The notes: generated by a model from the letters alone, not told the origin. DNA of 64,000 nucleotides from Lysobacter changpingensis (GCF_017308985.1 NZ_JADWPE010000003.1:434001-498000); one strand, 5' to 3'; counted from the stretch's first letter, positions 34,284 to 42,940 are shown. Program-made: numbers and translations.

Positions 34284-34765
34284 TCCTCGGTGGCGAGCTG
34301 ATGGAAGAACGTGGCGTCGGATTGCCGGTACTGGGTGCAGTACTCACGCAGTTCGTGATTGCCTCCATACACGCTACGCGCAACGAGGCGATGCTCCTTG
34401 AGGAGCGTCTCCAGGATTCCCGGCGCAGCGATCCGCTGGAAGATGCGGCTGTTGTGGCGCAATCCCAGGCGTGCAAGCGGGGATTCCACGACAGCGCGAT
34501 AGCGGGTTCTATGGAATCCGGTCCCGCCCTGCTCGAACGCACACACAAGCCCGAACACCGCCCGGTGCACCACACCATCCCGCTCGATGGTAAAGCGCGC
34601 CTGAGTGTCCAGCAGCGCAGCGGCATCGACCGTATCGTCGAAACCGGACAAATCCAGTTCCAGGCGGAACGGCTGCGAGATGCCCTCCGACAGCTCGAAG
34701 CGAACGACATCGAAGGCGCGACCCGCGGCTTCGAACTTGAATCTCACGTCAGAACGATGCGCCAT
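34283..34765 (-). pseudogene. vgrG N-terminal fragment (gp27-like domain)
   Basis: A true start (ATG at 34765-34763) begins MAHRSDVRFKFEAAGRAFDV, then VRFELSEGISQPFRLELDLS, RTRYRAVVESPLARLGLRHN and REYCTQYRQSDATFFHQLAT-EEG. This is the unmistakable gp27-like N-terminus of a T6SS VgrG, about 160 residues. After EEGI the frame runs into the inverse of the truncated effector and loses VgrG character. The missing middle and C-terminal parts are not downstream. A C-terminal VgrG fragment lies on the opposite strand at 30.6-31.3 kb. Confidence 0.85.
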
Positions 34766-35147
34766 GGCTCAGTCCATTGCATGGGCTGGCCAACGTGGCG
34801 AAGTTGACATTCGGTGTCCATGAGAGTTATTCGCGAAGCCGGGGTTCACGAGTCCTCGTTCGAACCGTGCGCTCGACCGCCCTCATGGGCGGGGCTGCCG
34901 CGATCGCGACACGCACCGCCCGGACACATCGAGCAAGCACCTTCGCTCCTGCGCAAAGTTTTCACACGGAAGCCAACCGCAGTCCCATCGCATGGGGCAC
35001 CCAGATGCCGGCCGTCCACGACTTGGAAACATCTCAATGAACGACACGCCCCGGGCGTGCGCTCACGGGAATCGACAGCCAGGCGGTGCGTCACCAGGCA
35101 TGGATCGCCGCAAAGCCTTCCTCAGCCCCATCGCCCCTGGATCTCGG
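34766..35147. other. Gene-poor spacer (382 bp)
   Basis: All frames here give short Arg/Pro-rich peptides without recognisable domains. It should include the promoter region of the vgrG 5' fragment (read leftwards) and the leader of the small gene at 35148. I see no tRNA, repeat or clear promoter. Confidence 0.5.
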
Positions 35148-35258
35148 ATGAAACACGTTCTTATGGCCGTGCTCGTACTGGTGTGCGCGGTCGCGTTCTC
35201 CGCGCATTTCGAAACAGACGCGGCGCAGTTCGGTGTCGAGGCGGGCGGCGAGATGTGA
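35148..35258 (+). CDS. Possible 36-aa membrane or secreted peptide
   Basis: MKHVLMAVLVLVCAVAFSAHF begins a 36-codon frame with a Lys/His start, one hydrophobic stretch and an acidic tail (ETDAAQFGVEAGGEM). This looks like a signal peptide or single-pass microprotein. No strong ribosome-binding site is visible and no homologue is recognised. A GTAG-headed repeat follows the stop. It could be chance. Confidence 0.3.
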   Translation: MKHVLMAVLVLVCAVAFSAHFETDAAQFGVEAGGEM

Positions 35259-35274
35259 CGCGGTGCCGGCCTTT

Positions 35275-35304
35275 GTAGCCCGGGTAAGCGAAGCGCACCC
35301 GGGG
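35275..35304 (+). repeat. GTAG-headed palindromic repeat
   Basis: A single copy of the GTAGCCCGGGTAAGCGAAGC family with the CCCGGGT/ACCCGGG stem, unpaired here. Confidence 0.8.
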
Positions 35305-35352
35305 CCTGTCACGCGACAATCCGACGTTGTCGCCCGCACTTCCCCGCCCCAA

Positions 35353-35378
35353 CCCTCTCCTGCATTCGCAGGGGAGGG
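35353..35378. repeat. C-rich/G-rich hairpin repeat
   Basis: CCCTCTCC, a TGCATTCGCA loop region, then GGGGAGGG. It belongs to the same family as the elements near 5.2, 15.0, 43.7, 45.8 and 56.6 kb. Confidence 0.6.
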
Positions 35379-35515
35379 AGTTGGAGCGCCATCGCCCTCT
35401 GACCGGCGGCATCCCTATCTGCTGACACCCACTGGCAGCAATGTGCCCATCGGCATGGCGATCGCCGCCGGCCGCTCGTTACCATGCGACGTCCTCGCAT
35501 CCGGAACGCTGCTCG

Positions 35516-37285
35516 ATGACCCGCACCCCGCTGCTCCTCGTTGCCCTGCTCACCGCCCTGCCCGCCTTCGCCGCACCGTCGGACACCACGCTGACCACCG
35601 TCTCCGAACGCAGCGGCTTCGTGAAAACCGGCCGCTACGACGAAGTGATCGCGCTGTGCGACGCCTTCGCCGCGCGTTATCCCGACGCCGTTCGCTGCCA
35701 GGACTTCGGCACCACGCCGGAAGGCCGTCCGATGAAGGTGCTGGTCGTTTCGAAGGCCGGCGCATTCACGCCCGAGGAGGCCATCGCGAAGGGCCTGCCG
35801 GTGATGCTGATCCAGGGCGGCATCCATGCCGGCGAGATCGACGGCAAGGACGCGGGCTTTCTCGCGCTGCGTCAGGCGCTCGATGGCGAGACCGCGGTCG
35901 GCGCGCTCGAAAAACAGGTGCTGCTGTTCGTGCCGGTGTTCAACGTGGACGGCCATGAGCGCTTCGCCGCATGGAATCGCCCGAACCAGCGCGGCCCGGA
36001 GGAAATGGGCTGGCGCACCACCGCGCAGAACTACAACCTCAACCGCGACTACGTGAAGGCCGACACGCCGGAAATGCAGGCGATGCTGCGCCTGGTCAAC
36101 GCGTGGGACCCGCTGGCCTACGTCGACCTGCACGTCACCGACGGCGCGAAGTTCGAGCACGACGTCTCCATCCAGGTCGAGCCCGTGCACAGCGGCGACG
36201 ACAACCTGCGCAAGGCCGGCACCGCGCTGCGCGACGGCGTGATCGCCTATCTCGCCGAGCAGGGTTCGCTGCCGCTGCCGTTCTATCCCTCGTTCGTGGT
36301 GAACGACGACCCGTCGTCCGGCTTCGAGGACGGCGTCGCCACGCCGCGCTTCTCGCACGGCTATTTCCAGCTGCGCAACCGTCTGGCCATGCTGGTGGAA
36401 ACGCATTCCTGGCGTGATTACCCGCACCGGGTGAAGGTCACGCACGACACGATCGTGTCGCTGCTGGACCTGGTCGCGCAGCACGGCGCGCAGTGGCGCC
36501 AGGACGCGCTGGCCGCCGACGTGCGCGCGCAGCTGCTGGGCGGCAAGCCGGTGGCGCTGGACTACAAGGCCACCGACAAGGTCCGCACGATCGACTTCCG
36601 CGGCTACGAATACACGCGCACGCCGTCGGAGGTGTCCGGCGCGCTCATGACGCGCTACGACGAAACCAGGCCGCAGGTGTGGCAGTTGCCGATGCGCGAC
36701 GAACTGGTGCCGGCGCACGTCGTCGCTGCGCCGAAGGCCGGCTACATCGTTCCGGCCGCGCATGCGGCATGGGTCGGCGCGAAGCTCGACCAGCACGGCG
36801 TGACGTATCGCCTCCTCGACAAACCGATGGGCAAGACCGCGGTGCAGGCGTTCCGCGCCGACAAGGCGACGCTTGCCGCGCAATCGGTCGAGGGCCACCA
36901 GCGCGCCACCCTGGAAGGCGAGTGGAACGACGAAAAACAGGACATCGGCGCCGGCGCGCTGTTCGTGCCGATCGCCCAGCCCAAGGCGCGCCTGGTGATG
37001 GCGCTGCTGGAACCGCAGGCGCCGGATGCGCTCGTCGCGTGGGGCGAATTCAACAATTATTTCGAGCGCAAGGAGTACATGGAGGACTACGTCGCCGAGG
37101 AAGTCGCGCGCGAGATGCTGAAGAATCCGAAGGTGAAGGCCGCCTTCGAGCAGCGCCTGAAGGACGACCAGGCCTTCGCCGACAGCCCGCAGCAGCGGCT
37201 GGAGTTCTTCGCGCGCCGGCATTCGTCCTGGGACGACCAGTACCGCCGCTACCCGGTGGTGCGCGTGAACCGCGCGCCGCGCTGA
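35516..37285 (+). CDS. Secreted M14-family zinc carboxypeptidase
   Basis: 589 aa from MTRTPLLLVALLTALPAFAA (signal peptide, cleavage after FAA or PAFA). The M14 fold carries the first zinc motif in GGIHAGEIDGKD (HxGE) and the distal His in YVDLHVTDGAKFEHD; the substrate-binding N-R pair is in NYNLNRDYVKAD. The catalytic Glu is probably in MLVETHSWRDYP. It should cut C-terminal residues from peptides in the periplasm or outside the cell. The long region after residue 330 is an extra beta-rich domain usual in this bacterial subgroup. It stands alone, preceded by repeats. Confidence 0.9.
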   Translation: MTRTPLLLVALLTALPAFAAPSDTTLTTVSERSGFVKTGRYDEVIALCDAFAARYPDAVRCQDFGTTPEGRPMKVLVVSKAGAFTPEEAIAKGLPVMLIQGGIHAGEIDGKDAGFLALRQALDGETAVGALEKQVLLFVPVFNVDGHERFAAWNRPNQRGPEEMGWRTTAQNYNLNRDYVKADTPEMQAMLRLVNAWDPLAYVDLHVTDGAKFEHDVSIQVEPVHSGDDNLRKAGTALRDGVIAYLAEQGSLPLPFYPSFVVNDDPSSGFEDGVATPRFSHGYFQLRNRLAMLVETHSWRDYPHRVKVTHDTIVSLLDLVAQHGAQWRQDALAADVRAQLLGGKPVALDYKATDKVRTIDFRGYEYTRTPSEVSGALMTRYDETRPQVWQLPMRDELVPAHVVAAPKAGYIVPAAHAAWVGAKLDQHGVTYRLLDKPMGKTAVQAFRADKATLAAQSVEGHQRATLEGEWNDEKQDIGAGALFVPIAQPKARLVMALLEPQAPDALVAWGEFNNYFERKEYMEDYVAEEVAREMLKNPKVKAAFEQRLKDDQAFADSPQQRLEFFARRHSSWDDQYRRYPVVRVNRAPR

Positions 37286-37338
37286 CGCCGTCGCAACGAA
37301 CGGCCCGCTAGGCTGCCGCCACTCCAGGAGGACGCGCC

Positions 37339-38382
37339 ATGACCGTGTTCCGGAACTCCCCGTACCGCGCCGCTACGCCGGTTCTCGTGGCGCTCGCGGT
37401 GGCGGTGCTGATCGCCGCCTGCAAGCCGCAGGAGAGCGCGCCGCTGCCGCCGATGACGCAGGGCGCGCACGCCGTCACCGGCACGGCGACGTATCGGGAG
37501 CGGATCGTCCCCCCGCCCGGTTCGAGCCTGCGCGTGCAGTTGCTCGACAACCTGCTGGCCGACACGCCCAAGGCGGTCATCGCGCAGACCACGGTGAAGG
37601 ACGCCGCCGCATCGCCGATCGCCTTCACCCTGCCGTTCGATCCGACGAAGCTGCGCCCCAACGGCCAATACGGCCTGCACGCCACGCTCGCCGGTCCGGA
37701 CGGCGCGCCATGGTTCGTCAGCGACACGCGCGTGCCGGTGGATCCGTCGGCGAACGTGCCGGTGGAGATCGCGATGGTGCGCGTGGGCGGCGCGTCCGCG
37801 AGCGCCGACGCGCCCGAGCCGACGCACTGGCAATGCGGCGACCTGCGCGTGGGTGCGGCATTCGACAACGTCGCCCGGCGCGTGACGCTGACATACAGCG
37901 GTCGCAGCCGATCGCTGCCGCTGGCGGTGTCGGCGTCGGGCGCGCGTTATGCGGATGATGCCGGCGACGAGTTCTGGACCAAGGGCGACAGCGGGACGTT
38001 GACGCTCGACGGCGAGAAGCACGAATGCACGCGCACGAACCTCGCCTCGCCGTGGGACGAGGCACGCGCGCGTGGCGTCGCGTTCCGTGCGGTGGGCAAC
38101 GAGCCGGGATGGCTGGTCGAGGTCGGCCGTGGCGAGGCGCCTTCGCTGCATGCGCAGCTGGATTTCGGCTCGCGCAAGCTCGACGTCGCGCAGGTGCAGC
38201 CGCGCGCGGACGGCACCGGCTGGACCGGCAGGACCGCGAACGGCATGCAGGTGGAACTCACCACGCAGCGCAAGCCCTGCCAGGACCCCGCCGGCGCGAC
38301 GTTCGACATCACCGCGCAACTGCGCGCCGGCGGCAAGACGTATTCGGGCTGCGGCGCGTTCCTGGAACCGGAAGGCGGGTAA
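37339..38382 (+). CDS. Lipoprotein with YbaY-like and lysozyme-inhibitor-like domains
   Basis: 347 aa. The lipobox LIAAC (Cys28) follows a hydrophobic signal segment. Residues about 45-140 form a YbaY-type beta domain (TGTATYRERIVPPPGSSLRVQLLD). Next comes a MliC-like domain (WQCGDLRVGAAF, then RSRSLPLAVSASGARYAD and EFWTKGDSGTLTLDG), which in relatives blocks C-type lysozyme. The end (AVGNEPGWLVEVGRGE to YSGCGAFLE) resembles a COG3650-type domain. Attachment to the outer membrane's periplasmic face is expected. The combination suggests protection against lysozyme, by inference. Confidence 0.85.
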   Translation: MTVFRNSPYRAATPVLVALAVAVLIAACKPQESAPLPPMTQGAHAVTGTATYRERIVPPPGSSLRVQLLDNLLADTPKAVIAQTTVKDAAASPIAFTLPFDPTKLRPNGQYGLHATLAGPDGAPWFVSDTRVPVDPSANVPVEIAMVRVGGASASADAPEPTHWQCGDLRVGAAFDNVARRVTLTYSGRSRSLPLAVSASGARYADDAGDEFWTKGDSGTLTLDGEKHECTRTNLASPWDEARARGVAFRAVGNEPGWLVEVGRGEAPSLHAQLDFGSRKLDVAQVQPRADGTGWTGRTANGMQVELTTQRKPCQDPAGATFDITAQLRAGGKTYSGCGAFLEPEGG

Positions 38383-38498
38383 CCGAGCGGGCCCACTCGT
38401 TCCTCGTTCCTCGTTCCCCGACACTCCTTCCTGGCCTTGACGCGTCCTGAACCCGGCACGCTGCACGCTGGCCGGCGAGCCTGCACCGTGGACGATCC

Positions 38499-38879
38499 AT
38501 GATCGACATCCTGCCCTCGCCCTCGCACGTCGGCGCCTACCGTTTCAGCGGCACGCTGGACGGCGCGGACTACGACCGCTGCATCGCCGACATCGAAGCC
38601 CGCCTGCGCCTGCACGAACGCGTCGGACTGTATTGCGACATGACCGGTTTCACCGGCCTCACGCCCGAAGCGCTGGCGAAGGACCTGCGTTACGCGCTCG
38701 ACAAGTTCGGCCAGTACCGCCGCTTCGCGCGTGGCGCGATCGTGACCGACAAGCGCTGGCTGGCCGGCATTTCCGAGTTCGCCGGCCGCTTCTTCCCGAA
38801 CACGGAAATCCGCGCGTTCGAGCCGGAGGACCACGACGCGGCGCTGGCGTGGGCGTCGCAGATCGAACCGCTGGCATAG
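38499..38879 (+). CDS. SpoIIAA-like (STAS-fold) protein
   Basis: 126 aa. MIDILPSPSHVGAYRFSGTL, then VGLYCDMTGFTGLTPEALAKDLRYAL, RGAIVTDKRW and FFPNTEIRAFEPEDHDAALAW match the small SpoIIAA-like family, whose fold resembles anti-anti-sigma STAS domains. These are stand-alone cytoplasmic proteins without the regulatory Ser and with no agreed function. No sigma or anti-sigma gene is nearby. The start is the only suitable ATG. Confidence 0.85.
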   Translation: MIDILPSPSHVGAYRFSGTLDGADYDRCIADIEARLRLHERVGLYCDMTGFTGLTPEALAKDLRYALDKFGQYRRFARGAIVTDKRWLAGISEFAGRFFPNTEIRAFEPEDHDAALAWASQIEPLA

Positions 38880-38889
38880 GCGGGCGTTT

Positions 38890-38919
38890 GTAGTCCGGGT
38901 AAGCGCAGCGCACCCGGGG
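38890..38919 (+). repeat. GTAG-headed palindromic repeat (variant)
   Basis: GTAGTCCGGGTAAGCGCAGC followed by GCACCCGGGG; one base change in the left arm and one in the loop relative to the common copy. Confidence 0.75.
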
Positions 38920-38962
38920 AGGCGCCGAATTGCCAAGAGCATCGCAGTTCGGCATCGACGCC

Positions 38963-39571
38963 CTACTTCATGTACTTCCAGTTCCGCGACTTCCCCTCCG
39001 CAAGCCACTCCACCGCCTGCGCGATGCGCCGCTGCCGCGTGTCCTCGCGTTTGGCCTCGACGATCCATTCGACGTAATCGCGTCGGTATCCCGGCGCCAA
39101 GGCCTCGAACGTCGCGCGCGCCTTCGCGTTGCGGCGCAGCGCCGCGGTGAGGTCCTCCGGCACCGGCAGCTCCGCCTTCGGCGCGGGCTTCTTCTTCGGC
39201 GGCTGGATCGCCGCGTTCGCGACGCGCGCCATCGCCTGCTTCACGTAGCCGGCCAGTTCGCGCTTGCCGGGGAGATCGGCCTTCCGGGTGATGCGGCCGA
39301 ACTGTCCCATCGCCTCGTCGCCCTTGTCACCCTTGTCGCTATCGACAATCGCACGGCCTTCCCAGAACCACAGCGTCATGTGCTGCTTGAACGCCGCCAT
39401 GCCGCACAGGATCTTCCCGTGCCAGGTGAAACTGGGCATGCCCCACTTCAGCGTTTCCTCGACGTCCGGACACGCGGCGTGCACCACCTCGCGCACCTGC
39501 GCGAGCAGCGGCCGGGCGAAGTCGGCCGATTTGGCGATGTAGGCGTCCACACGCGGATCGGTGGTGGGCAT
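38963..39571 (-). CDS. YdeI/OmpD-associated family protein (DUF1801)
   Basis: 202 aa. The N-terminal DUF1801 fold (VDAYIAKSADFARPLLAQVR, then ETLKWGMPSFTWHGKILCGM, MTLWFWEGRAI) is joined to a C-terminal OmdA segment (PEDLTAALRRNAKARATFEAL, YRRDYVEWIVEAKREDTRQRRI). This domain pair is typical of YdeI-type proteins, cytoplasmic and of uncertain function. Some relatives respond to cationic peptides. It is probably the last gene of a short minus-strand run with thpR and an SRPBCC gene; the gap to thpR is 42 bp. Confidence 0.88.
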   Translation of the reverse strand: MPTTDPRVDAYIAKSADFARPLLAQVREVVHAACPDVEETLKWGMPSFTWHGKILCGMAAFKQHMTLWFWEGRAIVDSDKGDKGDEAMGQFGRITRKADLPGKRELAGYVKQAMARVANAAIQPPKKKPAPKAELPVPEDLTAALRRNAKARATFEALAPGYRRDYVEWIVEAKREDTRQRRIAQAVEWLAEGKSRNWKYMK

Positions 39572-39613
39572 GCGCGGCTCCGGTCGACGAAGAAGGCAAG
39601 GACGTTTCGAACG

Positions 39614-40186
39614 CTAATCCAGCGCCCAGCGCCCGACCACCTCGTACGGCGTGCCGCGCCCGGGATCGCTGTCGATCAGCACGAACTCGCGCACCGGCCA
39701 CGCCAGCGCCGGCACCGGCGCCGGCGCGATGTGCCGGCGCACGTCGCGCTGCACGGTCAGGTGCGGGACGAAAGCCGGCGCCGGCTTCACCGGAACCCGA
39801 TGCCGCAACAGCGATCGCCCCAGCGCGTCGTGCAGCGCACGCAACGCATCGGGCACGTGATGCGACCCCAGCCACCACACGTTGGCGCCGCGGAAGCTGC
39901 CGACTTCGTCCAGTGAAAGCTCGAACGCCGGCGAACGCACCGACGCGGCGGCGGCGCGCGCATCGTCCAGCAGCGACGGCGGCAGCGGCCGGAAATCGCC
40001 GAGGAACTGCATCGTCACGTGATAGCGCGCCGGTTTGAGCGAACGCCCGCCCGGCGCATGTTCGGCCACCACCGACGCCGCCGTCGCGGCGATGCGCGCG
40101 CGCAGCGCATCGTCCGGCCACAGCGCGAAGAACAGCCGGTGCATGCGTTCATCCGGGGCGTCGCCGAATCCCAGTCCCATCTGCAT
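39614..40186 (-). CDS. thpR: RNA 2',3'-cyclic phosphodiesterase
   Basis: 190 aa. The 2H phosphoesterase fold shows both HxT motifs: HVTMQF (His56-x-Thr58) and HLTVQR (His142-x-Thr144). RLFFALWPDDALRARIA is the usual N-terminal strand. It opens 2',3'-cyclic phosphates on RNA ends in the cytoplasm; some members ligate tRNA halves in vitro. The ATG at 40186 is 2 bp from the preceding stop, indicating translational coupling with the SRPBCC gene. A second ATG lies two codons in. Confidence 0.93.
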   Translation of the reverse strand: MQMGLGFGDAPDERMHRLFFALWPDDALRARIAATAASVVAEHAPGGRSLKPARYHVTMQFLGDFRPLPPSLLDDARAAAASVRSPAFELSLDEVGSFRGANVWWLGSHHVPDALRALHDALGRSLLRHRVPVKPAPAFVPHLTVQRDVRRHIAPAPVPALAWPVREFVLIDSDPGRGTPYEVVGRWALD

Positions 40187-40188
40187 CG

Positions 40189-40722
40189 TCACTTCACCGG
40201 CTTGCGCAGGAAATCCGCGAGCCCGCGCAGCTGCTGCGCCTGGACCTTGTCCACGACCGGTGCGAGCTTCGAGAGATCGTCCGGCGTATAGCCGCCGGCG
40301 CGATAGGACATCGTGATGCGCGTGCCGCCGCCGTCGGCCGGCGCGAGGCGGAATTCCAGCGCGCCGTCCAGGCCCATGCCCTGCAACGGACCGAGACCGC
40401 CGGTCATGCGCAGCGTCCTGCCGGGATCGACGAACACCACCGCCATGTGCCGCGCCTGGCGCGCACCGGCGATCTCGCAGAAACAACCGCCGGCGCGCGC
40501 ATCGATGGACAGCATCGATTCCGTGCCCCACCAGCTGTGGTCCTTCGGCCACCAGCGGTCGACGTCGTGCACCAGCGCCTTCCACGCCGCGTCTGCATCC
40601 ACCTGCACGAGTTCTGCGTTCTCCACGGTGAATCCGCTCGCGATCGCATCCTTCACCGCCGCGTCCGCCGGGTGGTACATCGATGCCAGCGCCATCGCGC
40701 CCGCCAATGGAATCCAACGCAT
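40189..40722 (-). CDS. Exported SRPBCC-fold protein
   Basis: 177 aa. A signal peptide-like start (MRWIPLAGAMALASMYHPAD) precedes an SRPBCC/START-type domain (NAELVQVDADAAWKALVHDV, DRWWPKDHSW, GCFCEI, RMTGGLGPLQGMGLDGALEF, TMSYRAGGY). The fold builds a hydrophobic pocket for small ligands. An exported member suggests lipid or ligand handling in the periplasm. Two Cys in GCFCEI could be metal- or disulfide-related. It is tightly followed by thpR. Confidence 0.85.
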   Translation of the reverse strand: MRWIPLAGAMALASMYHPADAAVKDAIASGFTVENAELVQVDADAAWKALVHDVDRWWPKDHSWWGTESMLSIDARAGGCFCEIAGARQARHMAVVFVDPGRTLRMTGGLGPLQGMGLDGALEFRLAPADGGGTRITMSYRAGGYTPDDLSKLAPVVDKVQAQQLRGLADFLRKPVK

Positions 40723-40840
40723 CGCACGCGCTCCTGTCCGAAACAGCCGAGATTAGGCGCGCGCGACGCCGGCCATGCAAGCGCGCACGCGATGGGCGAC
40801 GCGGGCAATAATCGCGGTTCCCCCATACGAAAGGATGCGC

Positions 40841-42937
40841 ATGTCCCGCAACGTCTGGCTGGTGCTGGTGGTGATCGCGACCGGGGCGGCGCTCGCCGCG
40901 ACCTACGTTTACGAGCGCCGTCCGCCGGCCACACGCGCGGTGCTTGGTCCCGTGCCGACCGCGATCGGCTGGGCGGGCCGCATCGACCTGGTCGCCGGCG
41001 ACGGCGTGGCGGGCCTGCGCGACGGCGGTGCGATGCAGGCGCGATTCGCCGACCCCTACGGCGTGGCGGTGGCGAAGGACGGCGCGGTGTTCGTGAGCGA
41101 TGCGGGCGACAACAACCGCATCCGCCGGATCGCGCCGGACGGAACGGTCACCACGTTCGCGGGCTCCGTCGAAGGGTTCGCCGATGGCCTCGGCGCGGCG
41201 GCGGCGTTCGACACGCCGTCGGGCCTCGCCTTCGACCCCGAGGGCAATCTCTACGTCGCCGACACGGGCAACCACGCCATCCGCCGGATCACGCCGCGGG
41301 GCATGGTGAGCACGCTTGCCGGCGGCGGCACGCCGGGGTTCGCCGATGGGCCGGGCGCGCAGGCGCGTTTCGACGGGCCGACCGGCATCGCGGTCGGCGC
41401 CGACGGCCGCGTGTACGTCGCCGATACCTACAACGACCGCATCCGCATCATCGCCGCCGACGGCACCGTCGGCACGCTCGCCGGCGGCGAACGGCCGGGC
41501 GACGTCGATGGGCCGGGCACGCTGGCGCGTTTCGATACACCCACCGCAGTGGCGGTCGATGCGATGAACCGCGTGTACGTGGCCGACCTGCGCAACAACG
41601 CGATCCGCCGCGTCACGCCGGGCGGCGAGGTCTCCACGCTCGTCCGCGCGGTGCGCGGCGACGAACATCCGCCGGTGCATCGCCCGCTTGCCCTGGCGAT
41701 CGCGCACGACGGCGTGCTCTATGTCGGCGAGATGTACCGCGGCATCGTGCAGATCGCCCGCGACGGCAGCGCGCACCAGATCACCGGACAGACGCAGGCG
41801 CAACGGTTGTCGCGCGCGGCGGGACTCGCGGTGGCGGACGACGGCACGCTGCGCGTCGCCGATGCCGGCGCGTATCGCGTGCACCGCATCCGTCCGGCCA
41901 GCGAAGCGCCGGACGCGCCGCAGATCGTCGGCCCTTCGCCGGCCAACCCGCTGCCCGCCACCGCCGGACGCTGGCCACTGCGTCCGCAGGACGGCTGGCA
42001 TGAAGTGGTCGGCACGCTCGGCGAGGTGCGCGGCAATTACCAGCACGAGAACCGCGACCATCTGCACAGCGGCTTCGACATCCGCGGCGACGTCGGCCAG
42101 GAGGTGCTCGCGATCGCCGACGGCAAGGTGAGCAGCCCGCACGCGGCGTGGGGCTTCGGCGAGCTGGGCGAAGGCATGGCGATCGACACGCTCGGCTACG
42201 TCCACATGCGCGCGGGCCGCACGCCGCACGGCGAGGCGATCGATCCATCGCGTTTCATCCGGGTGGACGACGAGGACGGCAAGCCCGAACGCATCCGCGT
42301 GCGTCGCGGCACGCGCTTTGCCGCAGGCGACGTGCTGGGCACGATCAACGGCATGGCGCACGTGCACCTGAGCGTCGGTTCCAGCGGCTACGAGCGCAAC
42401 GCAGTCGCGCTGGGCTTCGCGAATTACGCCGACCGTCATGCGCCGCGCATCGACCGCATCGAACTGCTCGACGCGCAGGACCAGCCTCTGACGGTGCGGC
42501 GTGACGGGCGGCTCGTGCTTTCGCGCGCGACGCCGGGCGTGCAGATCGCGGTGGACGCGTGGGACCAGGTGGACCGCAACCTGCCGCGGCGGCGGCTCGG
42601 GCTGCACGCGCTGGGCTATCAGTGGCTCGATGCGGCGGGCATGCCGCTGCCGGGCTTCGAACAGCCGCGCATGACGATCGAGTTCAACCGCATGCCGGTC
42701 GATCCGGACGCGGTGAAGGTCGCCTACGGCCCGGCGAGCGGCATCACCGTGCACGGGAGCGCGATCACCCGCTTCCAGTACCTGGTGACGAACACGGTGC
42801 GCGACGGCGTGCTGGAGTCGGGCCTGTGGCGACCGGCCGAACTGCCCGCGGGCGACTACGTGCTGCGCATCACCGCGCGCGATTACAGCGGCAACGTGGC
42901 CGGCGTCGGACGCGACCTGCCGGTGCGGCTGGAGTGA
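40841..42937 (+). CDS. NHL-repeat protein fused to an M23-like (LytM) domain
   Basis: 698 aa from MSRNVWLVLVV; GAAAGG-like AAAGG spacing favours this ATG over one 6 bases upstream. It has one N-terminal membrane anchor or signal. Residues about 45-350 form NHL beta-propeller repeats (FADPYGVAVAKDGAVFVSDA, GDNNRIRRIAPDGTVTTFAG and similar). Residues about 385-515 form a LytM-like domain with HSGFDIRGDVGQEVLAIADG and the HVHLSV (HxH) motif. The three zinc ligands of M23 peptidases (H, D, HxH) appear present. A C-terminal beta domain follows. It is periplasmic by inference, perhaps acting on cell wall. Confidence 0.85.
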   Translation: MSRNVWLVLVVIATGAALAATYVYERRPPATRAVLGPVPTAIGWAGRIDLVAGDGVAGLRDGGAMQARFADPYGVAVAKDGAVFVSDAGDNNRIRRIAPDGTVTTFAGSVEGFADGLGAAAAFDTPSGLAFDPEGNLYVADTGNHAIRRITPRGMVSTLAGGGTPGFADGPGAQARFDGPTGIAVGADGRVYVADTYNDRIRIIAADGTVGTLAGGERPGDVDGPGTLARFDTPTAVAVDAMNRVYVADLRNNAIRRVTPGGEVSTLVRAVRGDEHPPVHRPLALAIAHDGVLYVGEMYRGIVQIARDGSAHQITGQTQAQRLSRAAGLAVADDGTLRVADAGAYRVHRIRPASEAPDAPQIVGPSPANPLPATAGRWPLRPQDGWHEVVGTLGEVRGNYQHENRDHLHSGFDIRGDVGQEVLAIADGKVSSPHAAWGFGELGEGMAIDTLGYVHMRAGRTPHGEAIDPSRFIRVDDEDGKPERIRVRRGTRFAAGDVLGTINGMAHVHLSVGSSGYERNAVALGFANYADRHAPRIDRIELLDAQDQPLTVRRDGRLVLSRATPGVQIAVDAWDQVDRNLPRRRLGLHALGYQWLDAAGMPLPGFEQPRMTIEFNRMPVDPDAVKVAYGPASGITVHGSAITRFQYLVTNTVRDGVLESGLWRPAELPAGDYVLRITARDYSGNVAGVGRDLPVRLE

Positions 42938-42940
42938 ACC

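Noticed and set aside
33041-34765. Full 574-aa minus-strand frame read as one VgrG
   Set aside because: Only the first ~160 residues are VgrG; the remainder is antisense to the effector fragment.
39614-42754. 1046-codon minus-strand frame ending in ThpR
   Set aside because: Only its last ~190 codons are ThpR; the rest is antisense to the NHL gene and crosses the SRPBCC gene in the wrong frame.
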